NCBI RefSeq assembly: GCF_018128545.1
Contig: NZ_JAGSND010000005.1
Span: forward strand, 1-64,000
DNA: 64,000 nt
Direction: 5' to 3'
DNA from: Sinanaerobacter chloroacetimidivorans
GTDB taxonomy: Bacteria > Bacillota > Clostridia > Peptostreptococcales > Anaerovoracaceae
The position numbers and the translations under genes were made by a program. Position 1 is the stretch's first letter. The number at the start of each line of letters is the position of its first letter. This document shows, one piece after another, positions 9,440 to 18,058 of the stretch. The notes below the pieces were generated by a model. It was given only the letters and a program-made list of their open reading frames with translations, had not been told where the DNA came from and did not search any database.

Positions 9440-10693
9440 ATGGAAACGCAATTAAAGAACAAAAGGATGCTGGGCATTAACGGCATAGGAAGAATCGGCA
9501 AGCTTACTTTATGGAATCATTTAAACCTCAGGCACTTTGACGGCATCGTAATCAATGCCGGAAGGGAAGTGGGCAGGAACCCGGAAGATATCCTGCAATA
9601 CCTGAAAACAGATTCCACCTATGGCTCTATTGATCAGTTTTTATATGGTCATTCGGGGAAGCAATGTGAAGTAAGGATTCTGGACAAATCTGAAAATTTA
9701 TTTCAAATGAACGGCTGTACTGTAAAGGTTCTGACAAGCGAAAGAAACCCCAGAAATATCTCATGGGCAAGAGAAGGGGTTAGACTGGTAATTGACTGTA
9801 CCGGTGTGTTTTTGGATCCTACCCTTCCGGCAGATCATCCGAAAGGCAGCCTGAGAGGACACCTGGAAGCCGGAGCGGAAAAGGTTATTTTAAGCGCACC
9901 CTTTAAAATGAAAGATTCCTCCCAGAAAATTCCCGCTGACAGTGCTATGCTCGTATATGGGGTCAATCATTCCAGCTACGATCCTGTCAAGCATCATATC
10001 ATTTCCGCCGCAAGCTGTACAACTACCGCTTTGGCGCATATGATGAAGCCCTTGCTGGAAACGGAGGAAACTTCGAAAATCATCACTGCTTCCATGTCTA
10101 CGGTTCATGCGGCAACGAACAATCAGAGCATATTGGATGGCCCTCCAAAATCCGGCACGAAGGATTTGAGACGGAATCGATCTGTCTTCAATAATATCAT
10201 TCCTACTTCAACCGGTGCCGCCATTGCTCTGGAGGAGATTCTTCCGGAGATCAAGGAGATCGGATTTATGGCAGATTCCATCCGGGTACCAACCAGTACG
10301 GTTTCTTTAATTTCCCTTAACATTACCTTCCGCTCTATCGTTTCGGAAAACGGAGTAGCAATCATCAACAAAGACTTTCTGAATGATATTTACCGGAAGG
10401 CGTCAGAGGGAGCACAGAAAGATTTCCTCTTTTTCAGTGAACTGCAGAATGTTTCTTCCGATCTGATGGGGTGCCAGGCGGCTGTCATCATAGAAGGACA
10501 TGAAAACCATACCAGAACGGGATTCATGGCCCTTGATGCCGAGCTTCTGCAGCATTATGGGATCAACACAACGCAGGATATCAATTTCCCCGTCACCCAT
10601 GCCAAAATTTTCGGCTGGTACGACAATGAATTCGGCTGCTATGTGAATTGTCTCGGAAAACTTACCAAATATATGGATAAAAATATGATTTGA
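9440..10693 (+). CDS. gap: Glyceraldehyde-3-phosphate dehydrogenase, long form
   Basis: A 417-residue GAPDH. The NAD-binding start is GINGIGRIGKLTLW; the catalytic cysteine is C193 in SAASCTTTALAHMMKP and the catalytic histidine is H223 in STVHAATNNQ. The C-terminal WYDNEFGCYVNCLGKL block is typical. It would oxidise glyceraldehyde-3-phosphate to 1,3-bisphosphoglycerate. It is about 80 residues longer than the usual 335, with inserts before the cysteine, and the usual CTTNCL is CTTTAL here. No pgk, tpi or gpm follows, so this may be a second, specialised GAPDH instead of the main glycolytic one. The start has AAAAGGAG upstream and the gene probably shares a transcript with the dikinase-like gene. 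Confidence 0.8.
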   Translation: METQLKNKRMLGINGIGRIGKLTLWNHLNLRHFDGIVINAGREVGRNPEDILQYLKTDSTYGSIDQFLYGHSGKQCEVRILDKSENLFQMNGCTVKVLTSERNPRNISWAREGVRLVIDCTGVFLDPTLPADHPKGSLRGHLEAGAEKVILSAPFKMKDSSQKIPADSAMLVYGVNHSSYDPVKHHIISAASCTTTALAHMMKPLLETEETSKIITASMSTVHAATNNQSILDGPPKSGTKDLRRNRSVFNNIIPTSTGAAIALEEILPEIKEIGFMADSIRVPTSTVSLISLNITFRSIVSENGVAIINKDFLNDIYRKASEGAQKDFLFFSELQNVSSDLMGCQAAVIIEGHENHTRTGFMALDAELLQHYGINTTQDINFPVTHAKIFGWYDNEFGCYVNCLGKLTKYMDKNMI

Positions 10694-10741
10694 TAACCGT
10701 TCTCCAAAATACGCTTTCCCGAAAAGAGGCAAGCAATTACA

Positions 10742-10798
10742 AAACCCCTTCCGGCAGACACTGAAACGACGGTTTCACCTGCCGAAAGGGGTTTATTT
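10742..10798. terminator. Bidirectional terminator between convergent genes
   Basis: Long arms 10742-10757 (AAACCCCTTCCGGCAG-type) and 10779-10794 pair, with an inner GAAAC/GTTTC stem. T-rich tracts exist on both strands, fitting the convergent gap genes at 10693 and 10813. Confidence 0.8.
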
Positions 10799-10812
10799 AC
10801 TAGAATAAAAAG

Positions 10813-11946
10813 CTACTCAAATATCTCTTTTGCCTTCACCATAATATCGGATATGGGCAGGTGCTGCGGACAATGTCCTTCACAGGCCTTGCACGCGATA
10901 CAGGCCGATGGTCTTCTGTCCGGCGACATCCACATGTCAAAATCTGCCTTGACTTTATGATTACCCTCATACAGGTACCAGTCATTGTAAAGACTGATCA
11001 CAGCAGGAATCTGAATTTTTAGCGGACATGGCATGCAGTATTTGCATTCAGTGCAGGAATACTGAATCAGTTTGTTGTACTCATCTGCCACGGACTTTAT
11101 AATGGCCTGCTCTTTCGCCGTTAAGCTGCTGGGGTCGGCAGCCTCTATCACCCGGATATTCTCATCTACCTGTTCCATGCTGTTCATACCGCTTAGGATG
11201 GTAAGCACTTCAGGGAAATCTGCAACCCAGCGCAGAGCCCACTCGGCTGGAGTTCTTTTGATGGGTGCCTGCTGCCAGAATTCCTGTATGGTCTTTGGAA
11301 GGATATCCGTTAGTTTCCCGCCTTTTAAGGGCTCCATGACGATAACCGGAATCCCCTTGGAACCTGCATATTTTAGGCCCTTAACCCCTGCCTGAAATTC
11401 CGCATCCATATAATTCAGCTGAATCTGGCAGAAGTCCCAGGGATAGTAGTCAATGACCTCCTGAAAGAGGGTAAAGTCATCATGGAAGGAAAAACCGATG
11501 TGCTTGATTTTTCCTTCTTCTCTTTTCTTTTCCAAAAATTCCAGAACATTATATTTTAATACACGTTTCCAAATAGGAACGGTAATGTTATGGACCAAAT
11601 ACATATCGATACAGTCTACATCCAGTCTTCTGAACTGCTCTTCAAAAATTTTCTCGATGTCTTCTTCCGATTTGGCGAACCATGCCGGCATTTTATTTGC
11701 CAGCAGCACCTTTTCCCGGTAACCGTCTTTCAAAGCCTTTCCGACCACAACCTCACTGTTTCCGTCATGGTACATGTACGCCGTATCAATATAATTGATA
11801 CCTTTGTCTATGGCGTTTCGGATCATGGCGATGGCTTCCTTTTCGTTGATTTCACCGGGATTGCCGTCCAATATGGGCAACCTCATGGTTCCAAAGCCGA
11901 GCAAGGAGATTCTTTCTCCGGTTTTCTGAAAGGTTCTATACTTCAT
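10813..11946 (-). CDS. Aldo/keto reductase with C-terminal 4Fe-4S ferredoxin domain
   Basis: A 377-residue protein. The N-terminal 270 residues are an AKR barrel: KTGERISLLGFGTMRLP, the catalytic Asp/Tyr segment IDTAYMYHDGNSE, and GFSFHDDFTLFQE. The C-terminus has two cysteine clusters, CTECKYCMPC...CP-type and CIACKACEGHCP, suited to Fe-S clusters. This family (often annotated as iron-sulfur aldo/keto reductase) is common in anaerobes and of largely unknown substrate. I chose the ATG at 11946 over the GTG at 11955 because GCAGGTG is then well spaced and the protein begins at MKYRTF as in relatives. It is transcribed divergently from the PNPOx-like gene. Confidence 0.8.
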   Translation of the reverse strand: MKYRTFQKTGERISLLGFGTMRLPILDGNPGEINEKEAIAMIRNAIDKGINYIDTAYMYHDGNSEVVVGKALKDGYREKVLLANKMPAWFAKSEEDIEKIFEEQFRRLDVDCIDMYLVHNITVPIWKRVLKYNVLEFLEKKREEGKIKHIGFSFHDDFTLFQEVIDYYPWDFCQIQLNYMDAEFQAGVKGLKYAGSKGIPVIVMEPLKGGKLTDILPKTIQEFWQQAPIKRTPAEWALRWVADFPEVLTILSGMNSMEQVDENIRVIEAADPSSLTAKEQAIIKSVADEYNKLIQYSCTECKYCMPCPLKIQIPAVISLYNDWYLYEGNHKVKADFDMWMSPDRRPSACIACKACEGHCPQHLPISDIMVKAKEIFE

Positions 11947-12048
11947 ATATAACACCTGCCTCGTTTCTTTAGTTTGATTGGTTTTAAAGTTTGGTATAAT
12001 ATTTTTAAATTTTACTATAATATGTTACCATATTTCAATAAAATAAGA

Positions 12049-12088
12049 TATAATGAACGCAAAAGATTGCCGCAAGGAAGCGTTCATT
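12049..12088 (+). promoter_or_regulatory. -10 element and leader inverted repeat shared with the addB leader
   Basis: TATAAT (12049-12054) runs into AATGAACGC (12052-12060), which pairs with GCGTTCATT (12080-12088). A closely similar arrangement is found at 42608-42660 upstream of addB, including the flanking AGGAAGCGTTCATTG and a following AACTGAAA. Confidence 0.5.
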
Positions 12089-12118
12089 GCAAAGCCCACA
12101 AACTGAAAGGAGAGAAAA

Positions 12119-12583
12119 ATGAGGAGAAAAGACAGAGAACTAACCAACAAGGCAGACATTGAAGATGTCTTAAAAAGAGCTTTCGTATGCCATTTGGGGT
12201 TGGTAGACGGAGACCAGGCGTATGTGGTTCCGATGAATTATGCCTATGAAGACGGCCATATCTACCTGCATGGTGCAAAAGAAGGAAGAAAAATCGATCT
12301 CATTAGAAAAAACAATAAAGTCTGTTTTCAAATGGAGCTTTTCAATCCTGAAATCGTTAAGGGAAACGATAAGCCCTGTGATTGGGGAACCTCCTTTCGA
12401 AGTGTAATCGGAACGGGCATTGCCAGATTTCTGGAAACCTCAGAAGAAAAGGAAAGAGGACTTGGAATCATAGTCGGAAAAGAAGATGAAAGAACTTTCT
12501 CCTTTCCGGAAAAGATGCTGAATGTGACAGCCGTCATCGATATTGAAATACTGGAAATGACAGGAAAGGTAGCAAATGATTAA
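12119..12583 (+). CDS. Pyridoxamine 5'-phosphate oxidase-fold protein (NimA-like), second copy
   Basis: A 154-residue member of the same split-barrel family as 2974-3441. It starts with MRRKDRELTNKADIEDVLKR, then HLGLVDGDQAYVVPMNYAY and FRSVIGTGIARFLE, the same strand order. It is probably a flavin-dependent small reductase or cofactor-binding protein, with unknown substrate. The start has AAAGGAGAG 8 nt upstream. It overlaps the next gene by 8 nt, so the two are translationally coupled. The mRNA leader carries the inverted repeat described at 12049-12088. Confidence 0.75.
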   Translation: MRRKDRELTNKADIEDVLKRAFVCHLGLVDGDQAYVVPMNYAYEDGHIYLHGAKEGRKIDLIRKNNKVCFQMELFNPEIVKGNDKPCDWGTSFRSVIGTGIARFLETSEEKERGLGIIVGKEDERTFSFPEKMLNVTAVIDIEILEMTGKVAND

Positions 12584-13664
12584 GGACAAGCTGGATGATT
12601 TTCTTGAAAAAGCTCTCATAAATTATGATTTGCCGGGATTGGCGGTAAGCGCAGGGACGATTTCCGGTTCTACTGGCAGCCCTTCCTGCAGCTTCGGCGA
12701 AACCGCAGGATTCACTTACAGAAAAGCGTTGGGATATAAGGATTTGGTAACGAAGGCACCTTTACTGCCCGAGCATATCTTTCATATGGCCTCGGTTACC
12801 AAGCTTTTCGTCGGCACTTCCATACTTCTGCTCCGGGAAAAAGGGCTGATTGATTTAGATGGTGCCCTAACCGACTATTTACCCTGGTTTCAACTGAAAG
12901 ACGACCGATATCGCCTGATTACCATCCGTCACCTTCTCAGCCATACGGCAGGTCTGACGGATGTACAAGACTATCATTGGGACAAGCCGGAAACCGACGA
13001 AGGAGCGCTGGAAAGATATGTACGTTCCCGGGAGGTTCTTGAAAGCTCCCTCTTATGGTCACCGTCGGACGGAAAATTTTCCTATAGCAATATAGGCTAT
13101 GAAATACTAGGTGTCGTCATTGCAACGGTATCCGGGATGCCTTTTGAGGAATACGTTAGAGAGAATATCTTCCGGCCGCTGGAAATGCATGATTCGACTC
13201 TGCTTACCTATGAACGGGGGATTTATGAAGGAGAACAGGCCTGGCCATCTAATCTTTGCACTCCTCATGAAAAGGACGAGCAGAAAAATATTGTAAGGTC
13301 AAAACACTTTCCATATAACCGGGCTCACGGCCCAAGCTCCACACTTACGTCGAATGTGACGGATCTTGAAAAGTGGGGACTGGCCCATCTTGGGAAAAAG
13401 GTACTGAAAAAAGAAACCTATGATTTGGCATGGACGCCTCAGGCACTGGTTCCGAATAACGGCGAGCAGATCTGCCTCGGCTGGTTCTGCCGTGAACAAA
13501 ACGGGTTTACTCTTTTTGGCCATGAAGGAACCGATGACGGTTTTCGTGCGAGTTTCTGGATCTGTCCGGAACGCAGTCTCTATCTGATCGTTTGCTCCAA
13601 TATTTCCAATGCCCCGGTAAAGAAAATCAGCAAACAAGTTTTTGATTTGATTTGCTCGGAGTAA
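12576..13664 (+). CDS. Serine hydrolase, beta-lactamase/penicillin-binding family (class C fold)
   Basis: A 362-residue hydrolase. The nucleophile motif SxxK is SVTK within MASVTKLFVGTS, and the second motif YxN is YSN in KFSYSNIGYEILG. HEGTDDGFRASFW occupies the position of the third, HxG-like motif. There is no signal peptide, so it is probably a cytoplasmic esterase, amidase or D-peptidase and not a secreted beta-lactamase. It overlaps the PNPOx-like gene by 8 nt, implying joint expression. Substrate is not predictable from sequence. Confidence 0.8.
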   Translation: MIKDKLDDFLEKALINYDLPGLAVSAGTISGSTGSPSCSFGETAGFTYRKALGYKDLVTKAPLLPEHIFHMASVTKLFVGTSILLLREKGLIDLDGALTDYLPWFQLKDDRYRLITIRHLLSHTAGLTDVQDYHWDKPETDEGALERYVRSREVLESSLLWSPSDGKFSYSNIGYEILGVVIATVSGMPFEEYVRENIFRPLEMHDSTLLTYERGIYEGEQAWPSNLCTPHEKDEQKNIVRSKHFPYNRAHGPSSTLTSNVTDLEKWGLAHLGKKVLKKETYDLAWTPQALVPNNGEQICLGWFCREQNGFTLFGHEGTDDGFRASFWICPERSLYLIVCSNISNAPVKKISKQVFDLICSE

Positions 13665-13683
13665 AGAACTTGGAATAAAGAAA

Positions 13684-13731
13684 AAGAAGAAAACCTGTGG
13701 GATTCTCCAATAAAGAAAACTCACAGGTTTC
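13684..13731 (-). terminator. Terminator between convergent genes
   Basis: AAACCTGTG (13691-13699) pairs with CACAGGTTT (13722-13730). Minus-strand reading gives a T-rich tail (TTTTCTTCTTTTTC), ending the 13742-14929 gene; it can also act on the plus strand. Confidence 0.7.
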
Positions 13732-13741
13732 ATATTTCTGA

Positions 13742-14929
13742 TCAATTCAAAGAGTTTAAAAAATCAAGAAAATCAGTAAAATCCTCAAAATCACTCTGAA
13801 TAAACTCATATAGAATCGGCTCTTTAAATTCGTATTTTGCCGTCGGGATAATACTGCTTGCCACGCTGCTTTTGTTCAGCTCTCTCTCGATTTCATGGAT
13901 TTCGATCAGACTGTAGGCGGCGATAATAAGCTGGCCGTAATCCGTCGCGTAGTACAAGCCGTGAATGTCCTCGTTAAGGCGAAAGACTTTACGGTTCACA
14001 TGGTCATTGTTTTTATTGAACTCCAGATAGAGTCTGCCGTTTTCGTGGATGGTTTGCATGCTGTTGGCGGAGATGTAGGCAAAGTTCTGGAAAAAATCAT
14101 CCATATCCGTTAAAATCTCGTAAACCGTTATAAATTCGGGATGATTCAGCATCATGGCGGCTTCTGCCGAGGTGACAAAAAAAGAAGATCTTTTTTTCGT
14201 ACTGGTGACCTTCCGACCTTCTACGGTGATTTCTGAAACAACGAGCTTATATTTACCGTCAAATTCGATGAGAGACTCGCAGAGGTAGGAAAAACCTTCC
14301 TCATCCAAGTATTCTTCAATACTGTTTTTACATAAAGTAGCTCCCGTATCCTCACAAAGATCTTCTAACGGAAGACCTTCGGCTGCCAAATAGGCGCCAG
14401 CTTCGAAATCTCTGCCAAAAATTCTCATCAAATAATAATTGATAAGTTGATAGTCTGTCAGGATCGGCGTGCATATTTTATCTTTCAGCTCTTCCAATTC
14501 TTCTTTTGAAAGAGTCACTTCCTCTTCAAGCAGAAAGCTGTATTCACTTTTTGTTTCCGGCATGGGGAGTGATAGCCGCTGATTCATCTCAGCATACTTT
14601 TGGACCAGATAAATGGCTTCCCGCTCCGTAACATCAACTTTTTTTCCGCCAAGCCCTCCGATAAGCGCTTGTTCTACTACCATTAACTCCTGGCTGTCGC
14701 TTCCGATCAGGCTTTTATATGTTTCAAATCCGTATTCTTCTGCATCAAAGTAAAAGAATTGATGAAAATCCGAAATAAAATCCAAACTGGATAATTCCCA
14801 GTGGATATGCAGTCCAACGACACCCATCAGCCTGGTATCAGTAATGAAGGCTGAAATAAAGCTGCGTTTTGTGTTGCTGATTGCAACGGATGCTCCCCCT
14901 TTAATTACGGTAAATTTTCTTTCTGTCAA
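13742..14929 (-). CDS. Unknown conserved-looking protein, 395 aa
   Basis: I do not recognise this protein. It has no signal peptide or membrane segment. It is acidic in its middle part (a stretch around TLSKEELEELKD), has several aromatic-rich beta-like segments, and ends in an acidic tail. The longest frame begins at 14986, but the TTG at 14929 is the better start. AGGAGG lies 7 nt before it (14937-14942), and a good sigma-A promoter (TTGATT/TATACT) lies inside the longer frame, which would leave the upstream ATG codons untranscribed. It is divergent from metK and its promoter physically overlaps the metK promoter. No function can be given. Confidence 0.7.
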   Translation of the reverse strand: MTERKFTVIKGGASVAISNTKRSFISAFITDTRLMGVVGLHIHWELSSLDFISDFHQFFYFDAEEYGFETYKSLIGSDSQELMVVEQALIGGLGGKKVDVTEREAIYLVQKYAEMNQRLSLPMPETKSEYSFLLEEEVTLSKEELEELKDKICTPILTDYQLINYYLMRIFGRDFEAGAYLAAEGLPLEDLCEDTGATLCKNSIEEYLDEEGFSYLCESLIEFDGKYKLVVSEITVEGRKVTSTKKRSSFFVTSAEAAMMLNHPEFITVYEILTDMDDFFQNFAYISANSMQTIHENGRLYLEFNKNNDHVNRKVFRLNEDIHGLYYATDYGQLIIAAYSLIEIHEIERELNKSSVASSIIPTAKYEFKEPILYEFIQSDFEDFTDFLDFLNSLN

Positions 14930-14969
14930 TCCAATACCTCCTAAAATCCCATAATTCCCTTGCATGTTA

Positions 14970-14998
14970 AGTATACCCATTGACATTTAAAAAATCAA
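14970..14998 (-). promoter_or_regulatory. Sigma-A promoter of the unknown 395-aa gene
   Basis: Minus strand: -35 TTGATT (14993-14998), 17-nt spacer, -10 TATACT (14970-14975). It interleaves with the divergent metK promoter. Confidence 0.65.
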
Positions 14999-15008
14999 GG
15001 AATATAAT
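14980..15008 (+). promoter_or_regulatory. Sigma-A promoter of the SAM-riboswitch/metK transcript
   Basis: -35 TTGACA (14980-14985), 17-nt spacer, -10 TATAAT (15003-15008), about 28 nt before the riboswitch P1 stem. The -35 lies within the divergent promoter's spacer. Confidence 0.75.
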
Positions 15009-15035
15009 AATACTCGCATTGAAAACTAAATAGAA

Positions 15036-15151
15036 CCTTATCAAGAGAGGCAGAGGGAATAGGCCCGATGAAGCCCAGCAACCTACGTATTCATATTCAT
15101 GTGAATAAAAAAGGTGCTAAGTCCTACGGAATTTTATTCTGAGAGATGAGG
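15036..15151 (+). ncRNA. SAM-I (S-box) riboswitch
   Basis: The classic S-box landmarks appear in order: CTTATCAAGAGAGGCAGAGG, GGCCCGATGAAGCCCAGCAACC, GGTGCTAAGTCC and the closing GAGAGATGAGG at 15141-15151. A terminator hairpin follows at 15170-15196, upstream of metK. In this class, SAM binding stabilises the anti-antiterminator and lets the terminator form, so metK is turned off when SAM is abundant. Confidence 0.95.
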
Positions 15152-15169
15152 AGAGAATGAAATAATAAA

Positions 15170-15196
15170 CCTCTTCTTGCTTGAGAAGGGGTTTTT
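15170..15196 (+). terminator. Riboswitch-controlled terminator
   Basis: CCTCTTC and GAGAAGGGG flank a short loop and are followed by TTTTT. This is the expression platform of the S-box leader; the bases between 15151 and 15177 can alternatively pair with the aptamer as antiterminator. Confidence 0.85.
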
Positions 15197-15312
15197 AATA
15201 TGGTTATTTAGGGTATGAAGATGTAATAATAAATGTAATGAAAAATGAAAACAATGGGACAGCAATTCAGGAAATGTTATGTTGTAATTGTTTTATGTAG
15301 GAGGAAAAGAGA

Positions 15313-16503
15313 ATGAAAAGATTATTTACTTCGGAATCAGTAACTGAAGGGCATCCTGATAAAATATGCGATCAGATTTCAGATGCAATCCTCGATGCGA
15401 TATTTGAGCATGATCCAAAGGGAAGAGTAGCAGCGGAAACGACCGTTACGACCGGATTGGCAATGGTGGTTGGGGAAATTACTACCAACTGTTATGTAGA
15501 TATTCCGAATCTGATCAGGAAGGTTATCTGTGATATCGGCTATACCAAAGGAGAGTACGGCTATGACGGAAATACCTGCGCGGTAATGACGGCCATCCAT
15601 GAACAGTCCGGCGATATTGCCATGGGAGTTGATAAAGCTCTGGAATATAAGGAAGGTACTCTGCTGGATGAATCTGAAACCATTGGAGCGGGCGATCAGG
15701 GGATCATGTTTGGTTTTGCCTGCAATGAAACACCGGAACTGATGCCTATGCCTATTTCTTTGGCTCACAAACTTGCAAAACAGCTGAGTGATGTAAGAAA
15801 ATCAGGGAAACTGGCATATCTGAGACCTGACGGAAAAACCCAGGTCACGGTTGAGTATGATAATGATAAGGCAGTAAGAGTGGATACGGTATTGGTTTCC
15901 ACGCAGCATGATCCTGATGTAACGCAGGAACAGATCAAAAAGGATATTATAGAGTTTGTTATCAAACCGATCATTCCGGCTGACTTGTTGGATGCAGAAA
16001 CCAAATACTATGTAAATCCAACCGGAAGATTTGTAGTTGGAGGACCAAACGGTGACTCAGGACTTACAGGACGAAAAATCATCGTTGATACCTATGGCGG
16101 ATACGCAAGACATGGCGGCGGTGCTTTCTCCGGAAAAGACCCAACAAAGGTTGACCGTTCTGCTGCTTACGCCGCAAGATATGCCGCAAAAAATATTGTT
16201 GCCGCAGGACTGGCCGACAAGTGTGAGATCGAGCTTGCCTACGCCATTGGCATTGCAAAGCCGGTATCTGTTTTAGTAGAAACCTTTGGCACTAATAAGA
16301 TTTCAGAGGAAAAAATCGTTGAGCTCGTAAATAAGCACTTTGATTTGAGACCATCGGAGATCATTAAGAATCTAGACTTGAGAAGACCGATCTACAGACA
16401 GGTAGCCGCTTACGGCCACTTCGGAAGAACCGATATCGACCTGCCATGGGAAAAAACTGACAAAGCAGAAATTTTAAGACAAGAAGCAAAGAACATGATA
16501 TAA
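15313..16503 (+). CDS. metK: S-adenosylmethionine synthetase
   Basis: 396 residues, the normal length of MetK, which makes SAM from methionine and ATP in the cytoplasm. The signature segments are all present: [20 protein letters not shown] (methionine/ATP binding), [10 protein letters not shown], the glycine-rich [18 protein letters not shown] and a C-terminal DLPWE. The start ATG follows TAGGAGGAAAAGAG. Expression is under the SAM riboswitch 160 nt upstream, giving direct product feedback. A strong terminator follows, so metK is a single-gene transcript. Confidence 0.97.
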   Translation: MKRLFTSESVTEGHPDKICDQISDAILDAIFEHDPKGRVAAETTVTTGLAMVVGEITTNCYVDIPNLIRKVICDIGYTKGEYGYDGNTCAVMTAIHEQSGDIAMGVDKALEYKEGTLLDESETIGAGDQGIMFGFACNETPELMPMPISLAHKLAKQLSDVRKSGKLAYLRPDGKTQVTVEYDNDKAVRVDTVLVSTQHDPDVTQEQIKKDIIEFVIKPIIPADLLDAETKYYVNPTGRFVVGGPNGDSGLTGRKIIVDTYGGYARHGGGAFSGKDPTKVDRSAAYAARYAAKNIVAAGLADKCEIELAYAIGIAKPVSVLVETFGTNKISEEKIVELVNKHFDLRPSEIIKNLDLRRPIYRQVAAYGHFGRTDIDLPWEKTDKAEILRQEAKNMI

Positions 16504-16555
16504 TAGTTCAAAATTATTGACCTCCAGGTTAAACGGGATAAAAGTATAGGGTTGG

Positions 16556-16592
16556 TATAGCATAAATGCATTCACATTTATGCTATCCTTTT
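16556..16592 (+). terminator. Terminator after metK
   Basis: ATAGCATAAATG (16557-16568) pairs perfectly with CATTTATGCTAT (16575-16586), followed by CCTTTT. It separates metK from the aspartate kinase gene. Confidence 0.75.
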
Positions 16593-16646
16593 ATATTATG
16601 ATAATACTGCCTGAACAATGGGGCATAAATAGAAAGGAATGATAGA

Positions 16647-17963
16647 ATGGGACTAAAGGTGGCGAAATTTGGCGGATCTTCCGTTTCCGACGCCATTCAG
16701 CTGGCGAAAGTGAAGAAGATAGTAGAGTCTGACTCCGACAGAAGATATGTAGTAGTATCTGCGCCGGGGAAACGGTTTAATGAAGACAATAAAATTACGG
16801 ATTTGCTTTATCTCTGCAAAGCACATATGGATCATAACGTTCCCTATGATCAGGTATTTCAGGTGATCTGCGACAGATATACGGCAATCGAAGTAAACCT
16901 TGGCTTGAATATCAACCTGCAGAAGCATTTCGATGAAATCAACCAAAACATCAGAGCCGGGGCTTCTGCCGATTACATAGCAAGCAGAGGGGAATATTTA
17001 AATGCCATCATTACCGCTGCATATTTGGGATATGATTTTGTGGATACCGCAGGCCTTGTGCAGTTTGATGAAAAGGGAAGATTTTTAAACGGAAAAACAG
17101 ATGATGCTCTGAGAGAAGAGCTTGCAAAACATGAAAAAGCGGTACTGCCAGGCTTTTATGGTTCCTATCCCGACGGTACCATCAAGACCTTCTCGCGAGG
17201 CGGCTCTGATATTACCGGCGCTCTGGTAGCGCGGGCAGTAGACTCCGAAATCTATGAAAACTGGACCGATGTTTCCGGATTTTTAATGGCTGATCCAAGA
17301 ATCGTGAGCCACGCTAAGCCAATCAGTACCATTTCCTATAAAGAATTAAGAGAGCTTTCTTATATGGGTGCGTCCGTATTGCATGAGGATGCTATTTACC
17401 CAGCCAGAGCGGCAGACATTCCGATTAACATCAGAAACACCAATGAACCCGAAGATCCGGGTACGATCATTACTGCGGAAGCGACCCAGAAAGAGGATAC
17501 GATCATCACAGGGATTGCAGGGAACAAGGACTTTACCGTTATCGCCATTTACAAAAATATGATGAGTTCGGAACGAGGCTTTATCAAGAGAGTGCTGGGC
17601 ATTCTTGAAGATTACGAGGTCCCGCTTGAGCATATGCCCAGTGGAATCGATACTATTTCCGTCGTCGTTTCCAATAAAAAACTGGACGGAAAGCTGGATG
17701 AAATCTTGGAAGAGTTCCAAAGAAAGCTGCAGCCTGACACCATGGATGTATTTGAGAACATGTCGCTGATTGCAACGGTAGGAAGCGGCATGGCCAAAAG
17801 GCCCGGCGTATCAGCTAAGTTATTTACAGCGCTATATGAAGCAGGAGTCAATATTCGTATGATTGACCAGGGCTCCAGTGAGATGAATATTATCGTAGGA
17901 GTTGAAAATAAAGACTTTGAAAATGCAATCAAGGCGATTTACCATGCATTCGTCGGAGAGTAA
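16647..17963 (+). CDS. Aspartate kinase
   Basis: 438 residues. It phosphorylates aspartate as the first step toward lysine, threonine, methionine and, in spore formers, dipicolinate. The kinase domain shows KVAKFGGSSVSD at the start, SRGEYLNA and FSRGGSDITGALVA; the regulatory half has two ACT domains (about residues 300-438: FTVIAIYKNMMSSERGF and IATVGSGMAKRPGVS). Presence of ACT domains implies allosteric control by an end-product amino acid, but which one cannot be read. The gene stands alone with its own terminator; proximity to metK fits a shared methionine theme. Start has GAAAGGAATGATAG upstream. Confidence 0.93.
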   Translation: MGLKVAKFGGSSVSDAIQLAKVKKIVESDSDRRYVVVSAPGKRFNEDNKITDLLYLCKAHMDHNVPYDQVFQVICDRYTAIEVNLGLNINLQKHFDEINQNIRAGASADYIASRGEYLNAIITAAYLGYDFVDTAGLVQFDEKGRFLNGKTDDALREELAKHEKAVLPGFYGSYPDGTIKTFSRGGSDITGALVARAVDSEIYENWTDVSGFLMADPRIVSHAKPISTISYKELRELSYMGASVLHEDAIYPARAADIPINIRNTNEPEDPGTIITAEATQKEDTIITGIAGNKDFTVIAIYKNMMSSERGFIKRVLGILEDYEVPLEHMPSGIDTISVVVSNKKLDGKLDEILEEFQRKLQPDTMDVFENMSLIATVGSGMAKRPGVSAKLFTALYEAGVNIRMIDQGSSEMNIIVGVENKDFENAIKAIYHAFVGE

Positions 17964-17981
17964 TTTTGCAACAAAAAACAG

Positions 17982-18022
17982 AAGCAGGTAACCTGGGGAA
18001 TACCAGATACCTGCTTTTTTTA
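17982..18022 (+). terminator. Terminator after aspartate kinase
   Basis: AAGCAGGTA (17982-17990) pairs with TACCTGCTT (18008-18016), followed by a run of T. Confidence 0.85.
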
Positions 18023-18058
18023 TAATTGCAGTTCAGCAAAGTCAGTTTTACATAAGTC

